In this document: positions 54,780 to 64,000 of the stretch, piece after piece
Layout of the letters: every line of letters starts with the position of its first letter
Position numbering within the stretch: the first letter of the stretch is position 1
Source: an uncultured Cetobacterium sp.
GTDB taxonomy: Bacteria; Fusobacteriota; Fusobacteriia; Fusobacteriales; Fusobacteriaceae
NCBI RefSeq assembly: GCF_945952365.1
Contig: NZ_CAMFHX010000001.1
Location: 1-64,000 of the forward strand
Direction: 5' to 3'
DNA length: 64,000 nt
The notes under the pieces: model-generated
What the model was told of the DNA's origin: nothing
The model's database searches: none
What the model saw: the letters and a program-made list of their open reading frames with translations, nothing else
Position numbers and translations under genes: made by a program

Positions 54780-55490
54780 TTAAAGTTTTATACTTTTTAA
54801 AATTTCACTTTCTATTTCTGAACAATTTTTAACTTTAGCCTTCGCAGAGCTTTCATTTAAAACTCCAATATACTTTTTGATGTTTTTATACTCATAACTC
54901 TCTAAAACTTTTTTATATGCAACAAGTGCTAATGACTCATTTGGAATAGCTTCTAATGTCTCATTTTCCTCTGCATTTTCTAAAAGATATAAATCATATC
55001 TTTGTTTTGTAAAATAGCTTATTACTAAATACCCTATTTCATCAATCCAACCTATTGTATTCATAATCTCTCTCATAGATAAAGCCATAAGAGGTTTCAT
55101 TGATGAAGGATTATCCATTAAAGATAAGTTAAATAAAGCTTTTAAGAACTCCTCTTTATCTCTTAAAGCTAACTCTTTTGCATATCTTTTTGAAAACTCA
55201 ATCTCACCCTTTATAACTAATTTAACAAAGTTTTCTTTCAATTTTTCGATAGAGATATTTGATAATCTTTCAATCTTCTTTTCTTTCTCTCTCTCAACTT
55301 TGTTACACTCTTTTTCTAAAGTTGCATTAAATATTTCATCATCTTTACAAAATGCCATTGCTGGTATTGTAAAGTTCATATTTTTTCTGCTAATAACACC
55401 CTCAGTGTCTATTGTTAAATATGCTCTTTTATCAAGAATTTCTGCATTTTCAACAACTTTTGTAACTCTTTTTTCTATTCTATCTTTCAT
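54780..55490 (-). CDS. Conserved-looking protein of unknown function beside lpxK
   Basis: A 236-residue cytoplasmic protein, rich in lysine and glutamate, with no signal peptide or membrane helix. Charged helices predominate (for example NKVEREKEKKIERLSN and EFSKRYAKELALRDKEEFL). I do not recognise a family. The ATG at 55490 is used; GTG at 55499 has better spacing to AAGGA and is possible. It overlaps the end of lpxK and is followed by the IIA gene, so it is a stable member of this operon. Confidence 0.7.
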   Translation of the reverse strand: MKDRIEKRVTKVVENAEILDKRAYLTIDTEGVISRKNMNFTIPAMAFCKDDEIFNATLEKECNKVEREKEKKIERLSNISIEKLKENFVKLVIKGEIEFSKRYAKELALRDKEEFLKALFNLSLMDNPSSMKPLMALSMREIMNTIGWIDEIGYLVISYFTKQRYDLYLLENAEENETLEAIPNESLALVAYKKVLESYEYKNIKKYIGVLNESSAKAKVKNCSEIESEILKSIKL

Positions 55491-56496
55491 TACTTTCACC
55501 AAATCCTTCTAAACTATTATCTTCTAACATTGTAAACTCTATTTTAAGAACAAATAAATTTTCTATATTTAAGTCCTTCGGTATTTTTACTAAATCTTTT
55601 TCTGTTGTTATTATAAAATCTGCATCCATTGCTGCTGCTCTTCTTTTTATAACTTCAAAGTCTCTCTCTTTAAAATCGTGATGATCCATAAAGTCAACTC
55701 TCTCGATATATTCTGGATTTAAAGAGATAACTGTCTTTTCAAAATTAAGTGGGTTTGCTAATCCTGAGAAAAGTAATACTCTTTTTCCAGCTACCCAAAA
55801 TAATGGTTTTGCATTTCCTTTTACATCACAGAGAGATGTCACTCCATGCTTTGCTACTGAAACTGGTTTTTTAAATTTAACTTTTAAAAATCTTTTTATT
55901 GTTTCTAGTTCACTTTCTGATATCAAATCTGATTTTGTTATTATAAACTCACTAGCTCTCTCTCCACCCGTTTGAAAGTCCTCTCTTAAAGTACCTTTAG
56001 GTAGTAAAGCTCCCCAACCAAATGGATTTGTTGCGTCAATTAAAACTATATCTCTGTCTCTTTTTAGCTTTCTATGTTGGAAACCATCATCTAATATGAT
56101 TGTGTCCACACCAAATTTTTCTACTGCTAATTTGCAAGCTGTGTATCTATCTTTTCCTACTATAACAGGAACTTTTAAGTTTAAAGCGTGAATATATGGC
56201 TCATCTCCACTCTCTTTTGAGCTTACTAATATTTTTTTTCCATCACTTACAATTAATGGATCAACCTTTCTTTTTCCTCTATATCCCCTTGATACTATCG
56301 CAACTTTTCTCTCCATTTTCAGAAGTTTTCTTGCAAAGAATTGAACTGCTGGAGTTTTTCCAGTCCCTCCAACAGTTATATTCCCTATGCATAAAATATC
56401 AACATCTGGTATCTCATTGATTTTAAGATACCTTTTATCGTAAAGCCAATTTCGTATTGAGGTTATTAAAAAATATATATACGATAAAAGTTTCAT
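55480..56496 (-). CDS. lpxK: Tetraacyldisaccharide 4'-kinase
   Basis: Phosphorylates the 4' position of lipid A. The 338 residues have an N-terminal membrane-associated stretch, Walker A GNITVGGTGKTPAVQFF, and the LpxK features VSRGYRGK and DDGFQHRKLKRD. Together with lpxB and msbA it shows that this organism makes lipid A. It overlaps the unknown gene downstream and lies 15 bases after smc. Confidence 0.95.
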   Translation of the reverse strand: MKLLSYIYFLITSIRNWLYDKRYLKINEIPDVDILCIGNITVGGTGKTPAVQFFARKLLKMERKVAIVSRGYRGKRKVDPLIVSDGKKILVSSKESGDEPYIHALNLKVPVIVGKDRYTACKLAVEKFGVDTIILDDGFQHRKLKRDRDIVLIDATNPFGWGALLPKGTLREDFQTGGERASEFIITKSDLISESELETIKRFLKVKFKKPVSVAKHGVTSLCDVKGNAKPLFWVAGKRVLLFSGLANPLNFEKTVISLNPEYIERVDFMDHHDFKERDFEVIKRRAAAMDADFIITTEKDLVKIPKDLNIENLFVLKIEFTMLEDNSLEGFGESNER

Positions 56497-56511
56497 CTTT
56501 TCCTCTCTTCT

Positions 56512-59500
56512 CTAAATTTTAACTTGAACCAATTTAGAAATTCCTATTTTTTTATTCATTGTCACTCCATATAGAGAATCTGATGCTTTCATAGTTTCTT
56601 TATTATGTGTTATTAAAATAAATTGAGATCTATCAGTAAACTCTTTTAATTTTCCAATTAATTTTCTAGTATTTTTTTCATCTAAAGCTGCTTCTATCTC
56701 ATCTAAGAATGTGAATGGACTTGGCTTATACATAAATATTGCCATAATGAAAGCTATTGCTACCATTGATTTTTCTCCACCCGACAGCAATGATAGTGCT
56801 TGTCTCTTTTTATTTTTATACTTCACAGATATTTCAACTCCACAGTTTGCAAAATCCTCTCCATTATGAAGAGAAAGTTTCCCTTCTGAATTATCTAAAG
56901 TTTCTACACACATCTCATTGAAGTTTGTATTTATCTCCTCGTAAGCTTCATAGAATTTTTCCTCTATTGTTTCATCAATCTCTTTAATTAATAGAGATAA
57001 ACTTTTCTCTCCCTTAACTAAATCCTCTCTTTGAAGGTCAATGAACTTATATTTGTTATCTAACTCTTTAAACTCTTCAATTGAAAGAAGATTTACAGAA
57101 TCAAAGCTTTTCAATTTCAACTCTAACTCTCTTACTCTAACTCTCGAAGTCTTTATCTCCTCTTCATTCAATAGATGAATCTCTACCTCTAAGAGCTCTT
57201 CTAATTGAGTTGATATCTCCTCTATCTCTTTTGAAATTCTCTCTTTTCTTTCTAATTCTCTATTTAAAATCTCTTTCTCTTTAAATAAAGTTGATTCAAT
57301 CTCTCTAGATGACTTCATTAACTCTTTAGATTTCTCCTCTAAAGCATGATCCTCTTTTCTCATCTCTTTTAACTCTGCATTTTCATTTTCAAACTTTACA
57401 TTTTTATTCTTTATCTCATCTATTATAGTATGAGCCTTTTCTTCTAATTTTTCAAGTTCTTTTTTTATTTCTGATAAAATATTTAAAACTTTTTGTTTTT
57501 TATCTAAAATTTCATTTTGCTCATGCTTCTCTCTAGATTCTTCTCTTTCTATTTGAACAAATCTATCTTTACTGTTTAAATATAAAATTCTTATATCTGA
57601 GAATTGATTTTTAAGTTCATTTATTTCAGAATTTAAATTTTGAATAGCAATATTTTCACTGTCTAATTCATTTTTCAATTCAAGAACTATTTTTTCTGTT
57701 ATCTCTTTTTCACTTTGTGAACTTTCAACTCTTTTAGCATACTCTTTGCTATAATTTTCCTCTTCTGCTATCTCAATAGTTATTACTCTACTATCTTTAC
57801 TTAGTTTTTCACCTTTAGATTTCAAATCATTATATAGCTCTTCTGCTAGCTTCGATTGTTTTCTTAGCGAATCTTCTAAAGCATCTATTCCACCGATTTC
57901 ATCTTCATATTTTTCAAGCTTATCACTCATTATAGTAACTTTTTCGTTCCACTCTTTTAACTTTGATGTCATCTCTTTTATACTATCTTCTAAAATTTTT
58001 ATCTCTTTTTTTCTCTCAAAAATTTGACTTACTATAGAGTTAGTATTTTCTCCACCTGTAATTCTTCCTCTAGAGCTCAGCAACTCTCCAGATAGCGTTA
58101 CAATATTTCCACTATAACTATTACTTTTTAAAATCTTTAAAGCGATATCTGTCTCTTTTACAACTAAAATATTTCCTAGTAACATATCTAATACTTTAGA
58201 ATATTTTTTTTCAGCTGAAACTAAATCACTTGCTCTTCCAATAACTCCATCTAGTTTAGGAACATCTTTAATTCCTCCAACTTTTATTGTATCTAATGCT
58301 AAGAATGATGCTCTTCCAGCTTTTTTCTCTTTTAAAACTTCAATACCTTTTTTTGCAACTTCACTAGTTGTAACAACTATATCTTGTAGATTTCCTGGAA
58401 TAGCTGCTTCAATTGCTTTTTGATAATCTTCTGGAACTGTTATTAAAGATATTACAGCACCTTCTACTCCGGCTATCTTAGCATTTAAAACCTCTTTAAC
58501 CCCTTTATAGAACCCTTCATTACTCTCTTGAACTCTATAAAGACCTCCAAGTCTTGCAGAAGCTCTTTTCTCTTCAAACTCAGCATTTCTTATAAGTTCA
58601 GCAGCTTTATTCATATCACGGCTTAACTCACTAATCTCTTGCTCTAGCTTTATCTGTCTCTCTTCTGTCTCTTTTAGCTCTTTTAACTTTAAATCTCTAT
58701 TTTTTAAAGCTTTCTCTAGCTCTACTGAATTCTCATCAATTTTTTTCTGGAATCCTTCTTGCTCCTCTTTTAAAGAGTTAATCTTGAATTCGCTTCCCTT
58801 CATTCTTCTTGTTGAACTCTCTATCTCATTTAATAGCTTTAGTTTTTCAACTTCTAAATCCATTATTTTTCTCTTTTTTAGCTCAATACCAATCTCTTTA
58901 TCTTTTTTACCGCTCTCTTTTTCTTCGATAGCTTTTTCAAACTCTCTGTTTTTACCCTCTATCTCAAGAACTCTCTCTTTTACTCTCTCTTTTTCCTCTT
59001 CTAACTTTTGAGCTATCTCTTTTTTAGAAAGAATTGTTTTTTCAATTGAAATTAACTCTTCCTCTTTTTGTTTTAACTCTCTAGTGTAAGATGTAGTTCT
59101 TTCTCTTACTCTTATCTCCTCTTTTTCTAAAACCTCTATCTCTGATTTTAAAGAGGTATTACTTTCTGAGAAGTTTTCTATTTTTTCATATAACTCTTTT
59201 CTTCTAGAATCTATACTATTCAATTGTACTTCAGCTTTCTTTAACTCTTCATCTAAAGTTGAAGTCATACTTTGAAGTCTTTCCTGCTCTTTCTCTCCAG
59301 ATTTTAGAATCTCCTCTTTCGAAGTTAAATCAAATGTTAAAACTCCCTTTTGAAGAGTATTTTTTTCATCTTTTATCTCTAGATACTCCACTGCTTTTTT
59401 AGATTGTCTCTCTACTCTACTTCTATTTTCTCCAATTTCAGTTAAAACTAGCTCTATTTTCTCAAGTTCATTTTGAACTTTTTCCAATCTTTTTTCAGCT

Positions 59501-60027
59501 TCTAGTTTTTTATATTGGAATTTTTTTACTCCAGCAGCTTCCTCGATTATACTTTTTATCTCTTTATTTGAAGATGATATTATTCTTTCAACTTTTCCTT
59601 GTCCAATTACAGAGTAAGCACTTTTTCCAACTCCAGTATCTAAGAATAACTCTCCTATATCTTTAAGTCTAACCTTTTTATCATTTATTAAATAATCATT
59701 ATCACCATTTTGTGACATTTTTCTTGTTATCTTTATATTTTCAGCTTCTATCGGGAAAAAATTATCTTTATTGTCTATAAAAAGTGATACCTCAGCATAA
59801 CTAGCAGGTTTCTTTCCTTCTCCACCTGAGAATATAATATCCTTACTCTCTTTTGCTCTTATATTTTTATATGATTGTTCACCTAAAACCCATAATATTC
59901 CATCTAATATATTTGATTTTCCACTTCCGTTAGGTCCTACGATTGAGGTGATTCCACCATCAAAGTCGATTCTTATTCTCTCTCCGAAAGATTTAAAACC
60001 ATAAATCTCTACACCTTTTAAGTACAT
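56512..60027 (-). CDS. smc: Chromosome segregation ATPase SMC
   Basis: A 1171-residue condensin subunit. The head has Walker A VGPNGSGKSNILDGILWVLG and, at the C-terminus, signature LLSGGEKSMVAIA and Walker B FTFLDEIEAALDE. Two long coiled coils (about 170-490 and 660-1010) flank a hinge with GFYKGVKEVLNAKI and a glycine-rich GGIKDVP region. The length is standard. It lies between rdgB and lpxK, and its upstream terminator overlaps the rdgB stop codon. Confidence 0.97.
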   Translation of the reverse strand: MYLKGVEIYGFKSFGERIRIDFDGGITSIVGPNGSGKSNILDGILWVLGEQSYKNIRAKESKDIIFSGGEGKKPASYAEVSLFIDNKDNFFPIEAENIKITRKMSQNGDNDYLINDKKVRLKDIGELFLDTGVGKSAYSVIGQGKVERIISSSNKEIKSIIEEAAGVKKFQYKKLEAEKRLEKVQNELEKIELVLTEIGENRSRVERQSKKAVEYLEIKDEKNTLQKGVLTFDLTSKEEILKSGEKEQERLQSMTSTLDEELKKAEVQLNSIDSRRKELYEKIENFSESNTSLKSEIEVLEKEEIRVRERTTSYTRELKQKEEELISIEKTILSKKEIAQKLEEEKERVKERVLEIEGKNREFEKAIEEKESGKKDKEIGIELKKRKIMDLEVEKLKLLNEIESSTRRMKGSEFKINSLKEEQEGFQKKIDENSVELEKALKNRDLKLKELKETEERQIKLEQEISELSRDMNKAAELIRNAEFEEKRASARLGGLYRVQESNEGFYKGVKEVLNAKIAGVEGAVISLITVPEDYQKAIEAAIPGNLQDIVVTTSEVAKKGIEVLKEKKAGRASFLALDTIKVGGIKDVPKLDGVIGRASDLVSAEKKYSKVLDMLLGNILVVKETDIALKILKSNSYSGNIVTLSGELLSSRGRITGGENTNSIVSQIFERKKEIKILEDSIKEMTSKLKEWNEKVTIMSDKLEKYEDEIGGIDALEDSLRKQSKLAEELYNDLKSKGEKLSKDSRVITIEIAEEENYSKEYAKRVESSQSEKEITEKIVLELKNELDSENIAIQNLNSEINELKNQFSDIRILYLNSKDRFVQIEREESREKHEQNEILDKKQKVLNILSEIKKELEKLEEKAHTIIDEIKNKNVKFENENAELKEMRKEDHALEEKSKELMKSSREIESTLFKEKEILNRELERKERISKEIEEISTQLEELLEVEIHLLNEEEIKTSRVRVRELELKLKSFDSVNLLSIEEFKELDNKYKFIDLQREDLVKGEKSLSLLIKEIDETIEEKFYEAYEEINTNFNEMCVETLDNSEGKLSLHNGEDFANCGVEISVKYKNKKRQALSLLSGGEKSMVAIAFIMAIFMYKPSPFTFLDEIEAALDEKNTRKLIGKLKEFTDRSQFILITHNKETMKASDSLYGVTMNKKIGISKLVQVKI

Positions 60028-60055
60028 TTCAACTCCCTAATAACTTCTTTTATCT

Positions 60056-60081
60056 TAAAAAAAGCTAACCCTTAGGTTAGC
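60056..60081 (-). terminator. Terminator overlapping the rdgB stop codon
   Basis: On the minus strand GCTAACC pairs with GGTTAGC around TAAG, followed by seven T. Readthrough into smc would be needed for one transcript. Confidence 0.85.
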
Positions 60082-60667
60082 CTCTATTTAATATTTTATC
60101 AATTCCACTTTTTAAGGCTTCTAAAGCCTTTGCTCTGTGACTAATTTGATTTTTTATCTCAGGCATCTCTGCAAATGTTTTATCATACTCTGGTAAATAG
60201 AAATGAGGGTCATAACCAAATCCTTCTTTCCCTCTTGCTTCATCTACAATTACTCCTTCAATCTCTCCTCTGAAAGAGTGTGACTCTCCATTTGGCATTC
60301 CTAAAGTTATAACTGTTACAAACTTAGCTTTTCTATTCTCTATACCTTTCAGATTCTCTATAAGCTTTTTGTTGTTAGCAGCGTCATTGCTATCCTCACC
60401 AGCATATCTAGCAGAATAAACTCCCGGCTCACCATTTAAGGCTTCTACACAAAGCCCTGAGTCATCTGAAATTGTAATCATATTTGTAAACTTTGCAAGT
60501 TCTAGAGCTTTTTTCTTTGAGTTTTCTTCAAAAGTATCTCCATCTTCTATAACCTCAGGAATCTCGATTCCATCTTTTATAGAAAGTATCTCAAAATTAG
60601 AGTTACTTAAAATTTTAGACATTTCATCTATTTTTTTCTTATTTCCTGTGGCTAAAAATATCTTCAT
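60077..60667 (-). CDS. rdgB: Non-canonical purine NTP pyrophosphatase (RdgB/HAM1)
   Basis: Removes ITP, XTP and dITP from the nucleotide pool. The 196 residues show FLATGNKKKIDEMSKIL, ISDDSGLCVEALNGEPGVYS, GFGYDPHFYLPEYDKTFAEM and SHRAKAL, all family motifs. Its ATG shares a base with the stop of rph (TAATG), so the pair is coupled, as in many genomes. Confidence 0.95.
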   Translation of the reverse strand: MKIFLATGNKKKIDEMSKILSNSNFEILSIKDGIEIPEVIEDGDTFEENSKKKALELAKFTNMITISDDSGLCVEALNGEPGVYSARYAGEDSNDAANNKKLIENLKGIENRKAKFVTVITLGMPNGESHSFRGEIEGVIVDEARGKEGFGYDPHFYLPEYDKTFAEMPEIKNQISHRAKALEALKSGIDKILNRG

Positions 60668-61401
60668 TACTTTGAAAACTCCTCCTCTATCTCTTTTCTT
60701 TGGATATCTATTAACTCGTAGATACCTTTTTCAGCTAAATCTAACATAGCATTTAACTCTTTTCTTGAGAATGTTGATTCCTCTCCAGTTCCTTGAATCT
60801 CAACAAACTCTCCTTTGTCGTTCATGATAACGTTCATATCAACTTCAGCTTCTGAATCCTCTGTGTACATTAAATCTAAAATTGGAGTTCCTTTTACAAC
60901 ACCTACTGAAATTGCTGCTAAATTAGAAACGATTGGATTCTCTTTTAAAGTTCCAGCTTCCATAAGTCTTCTCATAGCCATCTCTAAAGCGATAAACCCA
61001 CCTGTTATAGAAGTAGTTCTTGTTCCACCATCAGCTTGAATAACATCACAGTCAACAGTGATTGTTCTTTCTCCTAATTTCTCTAAGTCTATACAAGCTC
61101 TTAAAGCTCTTCCTATAAGTCTTTGAATCTCCATAGTTCTTCCACCAAGTTTACCTTTAGCAGCTTCTCTTTGATTTCTCTCTCCAGTCGCTCTTGGTAA
61201 CATTGAATATTCAGCTGTTATCCAACCTTTCCCTTGATTTCTTAAGAATGGAGGCACTTTATCTACAACTGTTGCTGTACATATTACCTTTGTATTTCCC
61301 ATCTCTATTAATACACAACCTTCTGCATACATTGTGTAATTTCTCGTTATTTTTACTGCTCTTTTTTCATCTGTTTGTCTTCCGTCTAATCTTATCATCA
61401 T
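60667..61401 (-). CDS. rph: Ribonuclease PH
   Basis: A phosphorolytic 3' exoribonuclease that trims tRNA ends. The 244 residues begin [20 protein letters not shown] and contain [16 protein letters not shown]-like sequence (actual [19 protein letters not shown]), [19 protein letters not shown] and [15 protein letters not shown]. Two adjacent ATGs exist (61401, 61398); either may be used. It is 10 bases after msbA. Confidence 0.95.
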   Translation of the reverse strand: MMIRLDGRQTDEKRAVKITRNYTMYAEGCVLIEMGNTKVICTATVVDKVPPFLRNQGKGWITAEYSMLPRATGERNQREAAKGKLGGRTMEIQRLIGRALRACIDLEKLGERTITVDCDVIQADGGTRTTSITGGFIALEMAMRRLMEAGTLKENPIVSNLAAISVGVVKGTPILDLMYTEDSEAEVDMNVIMNDKGEFVEIQGTGEESTFSRKELNAMLDLAEKGIYELIDIQRKEIEEEFSK

Positions 61402-61411
61402 CTCTTCCTTT

Positions 61412-63253
61412 CTATACGTACTGCTCTAACTCTTCAAGCTTTTGAGCTTCAATTAAATCCACTATCTCTATTGGTTCTATCTTCCCAAATTGAATTTCGT
61501 AAAGTTTTCTGTATATTCCATTATTTTGTAGTAATTCTTTGTGGTTTCCAACCTCTTTTATCTCTCCATTTTCCATCACAACAATCTTATCAGCATTTAT
61601 TATTGTTGAAAGTCTATGAGCTATAACAAAAGTTGTTCTACCTTTCATCAATTTATCTAAAGCGTCCTGTACCAATCTTTCTGATTCAGTATCTAGAGCT
61701 GAAGTTGCTTCATCTAATATCATTATACTTGGGTTTTGAACTAAAGCTCTAGCTATAGCTATTCTTTGCTTTTGTCCTCCAGAAAGAAGAACACCTCTTT
61801 CTCCAACCTCAGTATTAAATTGATTTGGTAACTCCATTATGAAGTTATAAGCATTTGCCATCTTAGCAGCATTCATTATCTCTTCCTCAGTGACATTATC
61901 TTTTCCAAATCCTATATTTTCACCTATAGTTCCACTGAATAAGAAAGTTTCTTGTGGAACTATTCCTATATGGTTTCTATATTGTTTTAGTGACATCTCT
62001 CTTATATCTGTTCCATTAATTTTAATACTTCCCGCAGTTATATCGTAATATCTTGGCAGTAAGTTTACTAGAGTAGTTTTTCCACTTCCACTTTTCCCAA
62101 CTAAAGCTACAACCTCTCCTGCTTTTACATTCAATGTAAAGTTTTTAAGAACTTTTTCATCTCCATCATCATATTTAAAATCAACGTTATTAAACTTAAT
62201 AGTTTCTATAATCTCTGGAACCTCTTTTGGAGTTTCTCCTATATAATCAACCTCTAAATTTACATCTAAAATCTCTATAACTCTATCAGCTGAAGGTAGT
62301 GCTTCTTGCAACTCACTATTTCTTTTTATTAAAGTTTTCAGTGGTTGTTGCATAAGTCCTATCGCTGTTATAAATGATATTAAATCTCCTGGAGTCATTG
62401 TTTGAGCAACTATTATTTGATATCCTCCATAAGCTGCAACTAACAATATCATTATTGTTGATAAAACCTCATTTATCGGTGAAACTTTTGCTTTTATCTT
62501 TGTAGCTTTATATATCTTATCAAACTCGTCCTGAGTTACACCTCTATAGTTATCTATCATCTTCTCACTTCTATTAAACCCCTTTATAACAGAGATTCCA
62601 GATAGTGACTCTTGAACGAAAGCTGTTACATCTCCAACAGTATCCTGTCTAATTCTTCCAGATTTTCTAATCTTTTTAGTATACTTTTTTACCAATGATA
62701 AAATAGCTGGTAAAACTGTCAGTGATATCAATGCCAAAATGAAATCCACTTGGAACATTCTAACTAAAAGCGCTATAACTGTCACAAACTCTTTTAGCAT
62801 ATCAAATAACATAAACCCAATTCTTCCTAAAGTTGTTGAATCTCCAGAAAGTCTAGCCATTAAATCCCCAAGCTTATTTTGTTTGAAATAAGCTAAAGGT
62901 AAGTTTTGTAGATGCGAAAAAACATCTATTTTAATATCTCTTCTAATTTTTTCTGTTATGTATCCAGAATAAACATCTGAGAAATAGTTTGTAATAACTT
63001 TTAAAATTGTAGAAAAGAATATAGCCCCTATTACAATTGACATCATTTTAGAATTTTTTGCAACAAGAACATCATCTATTAAATATTTACTAAGCCAAGC
63101 TGGTACAGCACTCATTAAAGAGGTAACTGTAGATAATATTATTACACCTAACATAGCCATTTTATATTTTAAACTATATCTTAAAAAAGTTTTTAAAGAT
63201 TTATTTTTAAAAAACCCCATTATTTTCGAATCTATTTTATTAACTTTTTCCAT
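61412..63253 (-). CDS. msbA: Lipid A export ABC transporter, MsbA-type
   Basis: A 613-residue half-transporter. Residues 30-320 form six membrane helices. The ATPase has Walker [21 protein letters not shown] loop QETFLF, signature [15 protein letters not shown] and Walker [13 protein letters not shown]. It flips lipid A-core across the inner membrane. It starts one base after the stop of lpxB, which supports MsbA over a drug exporter. Confidence 0.9.
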   Translation of the reverse strand: MEKVNKIDSKIMGFFKNKSLKTFLRYSLKYKMAMLGVIILSTVTSLMSAVPAWLSKYLIDDVLVAKNSKMMSIVIGAIFFSTILKVITNYFSDVYSGYITEKIRRDIKIDVFSHLQNLPLAYFKQNKLGDLMARLSGDSTTLGRIGFMLFDMLKEFVTVIALLVRMFQVDFILALISLTVLPAILSLVKKYTKKIRKSGRIRQDTVGDVTAFVQESLSGISVIKGFNRSEKMIDNYRGVTQDEFDKIYKATKIKAKVSPINEVLSTIMILLVAAYGGYQIIVAQTMTPGDLISFITAIGLMQQPLKTLIKRNSELQEALPSADRVIEILDVNLEVDYIGETPKEVPEIIETIKFNNVDFKYDDGDEKVLKNFTLNVKAGEVVALVGKSGSGKTTLVNLLPRYYDITAGSIKINGTDIREMSLKQYRNHIGIVPQETFLFSGTIGENIGFGKDNVTEEEIMNAAKMANAYNFIMELPNQFNTEVGERGVLLSGGQKQRIAIARALVQNPSIMILDEATSALDTESERLVQDALDKLMKGRTTFVIAHRLSTIINADKIVVMENGEIKEVGNHKELLQNNGIYRKLYEIQFGKIEPIEIVDLIEAQKLEELEQYV

Positions 63254-63254
63254 T

Positions 63255-64000
63255 CTATTTTCCTTTCAATAAAAATTCAGCATACCTTTTTGTAATGTCT
63301 GTACCTGAAAGTTTCTCTCTTATTCTCTCTATATCTTTTTGAACAGAGTCTAAATCTTTTAAAATTATTTTCATGCTCTTTTCTATCTCATTTGCATTAC
63401 ACTCTTTTTGAAGTAGCTCTGGGAAAACTTCCTCATTCAATGTTAAGTTTGGCAGTGATACAAAACCAACATTCAGAATATATTTGGCTATAAAATAGTT
63501 TATAAAATTAGTTTTATAAACAACAATCGTAGGTATACCTAGCAGTGCTAACTCTAAAGTTACCGTTCCTGACGCTGCTATTGCAATTTTACTTTTTCTT
63601 ACTGCTGATGATAAAGTCAAATCATAACTAATCTCTAAGTTACTATATTTTGTTAAATCCTCATCAATCCATTTCAGATGATCTTTCGAAGATAGTTTTA
63701 AAAGATAACTTTCACTTTTATTTCTTTTTACAATCTCTAAGAAATCAGGCATTAAAGATTTTATCTCCTGTTTTCTACTTCCAGGCAATAAAAGAATACT
63801 TTTATTTTCTCTTTCTATATTTTGATATCTCTCTGTGAAAGGATTTCCATAATAAATCGCATCCACTCCATGACTCTTATAAAAATCAACTTCCCAAGGA
63901 AATATAACCATTATATGGTCAGCTAATTTTAACTTTTCAATTCTTTTCTCCCCCCAAATCCAAAGTTTTGGTGGAATATAGTAAAATACTTCGATATCCT
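63255..64000 (-). CDS. lpxB: Lipid-A-disaccharide synthase, 5' part outside the window
   Basis: Joins two lipid A monosaccharides. The frame is open to the window end: upstream of the internal ATG at 63911 it reads YYIPPKLWIWGEKRIEK, the LpxB region YYxxPxxWxW. Further on are ILLLPGSRKQEIKSLMPDFL, AIAASGTVTLELALLGIPTI and VYKTNFINYFIAKYIL. About 248 residues are present of roughly 360 expected. It precedes msbA by one base. Confidence 0.94.
   Translation of the reverse strand, partial: DIEVFYYIPPKLWIWGEKRIEKLKLADHIMVIFPWEVDFYKSHGVDAIYYGNPFTERYQNIERENKSILLLPGSRKQEIKSLMPDFLEIVKRNKSESYLLKLSSKDHLKWIDEDLTKYSNLEISYDLTLSSAVRKSKIAIAASGTVTLELALLGIPTIVVYKTNFINYFIAKYILNVGFVSLPNLTLNEEVFPELLQKECNANEIEKSMKIILKDLDSVQKDIERIREKLSGTDITKRYAEFLLKGK

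Overview
The window is AT-rich and comes from a Gram-negative (diderm) anaerobe. It has lipid A genes (lpxB, lpxK, msbA), a beta-barrel outer-membrane protein and many small stem-loop terminators. These sit beside Firmicutes-like traits: L27 with a cleavable N-terminus plus the Prp protease, an L-box lysine riboswitch, and Gram-positive-style TreR/TreB/TreC genes. Rubredoxin and hybrid-cluster protein indicate anaerobic life. The mixture fits the phylum Fusobacteriota (a Cetobacterium- or Fusobacterium-like genome). That placement is an inference from gene content, not from a marker-gene search.

Layout. 1-3983: the end of a plus-strand phosphonate operon, phnX-pbfA-phnW plus a DeoR-type regulator, for breaking down 2-aminoethylphosphonate and its hydroxylated form. 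3997-4378: a three-tRNA operon (Leu, fMet, Lys) with its own promoter and terminator. 4416-8693: a putative RNA methyltransferase, proC, rubredoxin and hcp, with an unexplained 0.5 kb AT-rich gap (5352-5847) that ends in a plus-strand terminator. 8716-18151: an alpha-glucoside locus with an ABC importer lacking its ATPase, a GH65 enzyme, beta-phosphoglucomutase, a porin-like protein, a reduced PTS EIIBC and a LacI regulator. Three near-identical palindromes are its likely operators. 18210-22238: treR, treB and treC, divergently arranged around a perfect palindrome next to a consensus promoter.

22222-29014: a DUF305 protein, a ZIP metal transporter, a secreted protein with an internal duplication, then a lysine-riboswitch operon (AGCS symporter, lysA, M20 amidohydrolase). 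29098-37450: a second M20 hydrolase, an ABC exporter, an orphan SBP_5 protein, small accessory genes and lepA. 37499-39850: rplU-prp-rpmA, a MORN-repeat lipoprotein and the RNase P RNA gene. 39773-45240: dnaG-rpoD followed by a strongly divergent sigma-like protein, a Nif3-like protein and a membrane protein.

45246-64000 is a nearly continuous minus-strand housekeeping block: a PpiD-like foldase, an NtrC-like regulator with degenerate motifs, TetR, rseP, tmk, dxr, cdsA, uppS, nadD, a PTS IIA protein, an unknown protein, lpxK, smc, rdgB, rph, msbA and the 3' part of lpxB. Envelope synthesis (isoprenoids, phospholipid, lipid A) is thus interleaved with nucleotide, RNA and chromosome functions.

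No prophage, insertion sequence, CRISPR array or large repeat was seen. The least explained items are the divergent sigma-like protein, the GAFLGA-type NtrC regulator, the EIIBC lacking part of its transport domain, and the possible small RNA at 5630-5841.
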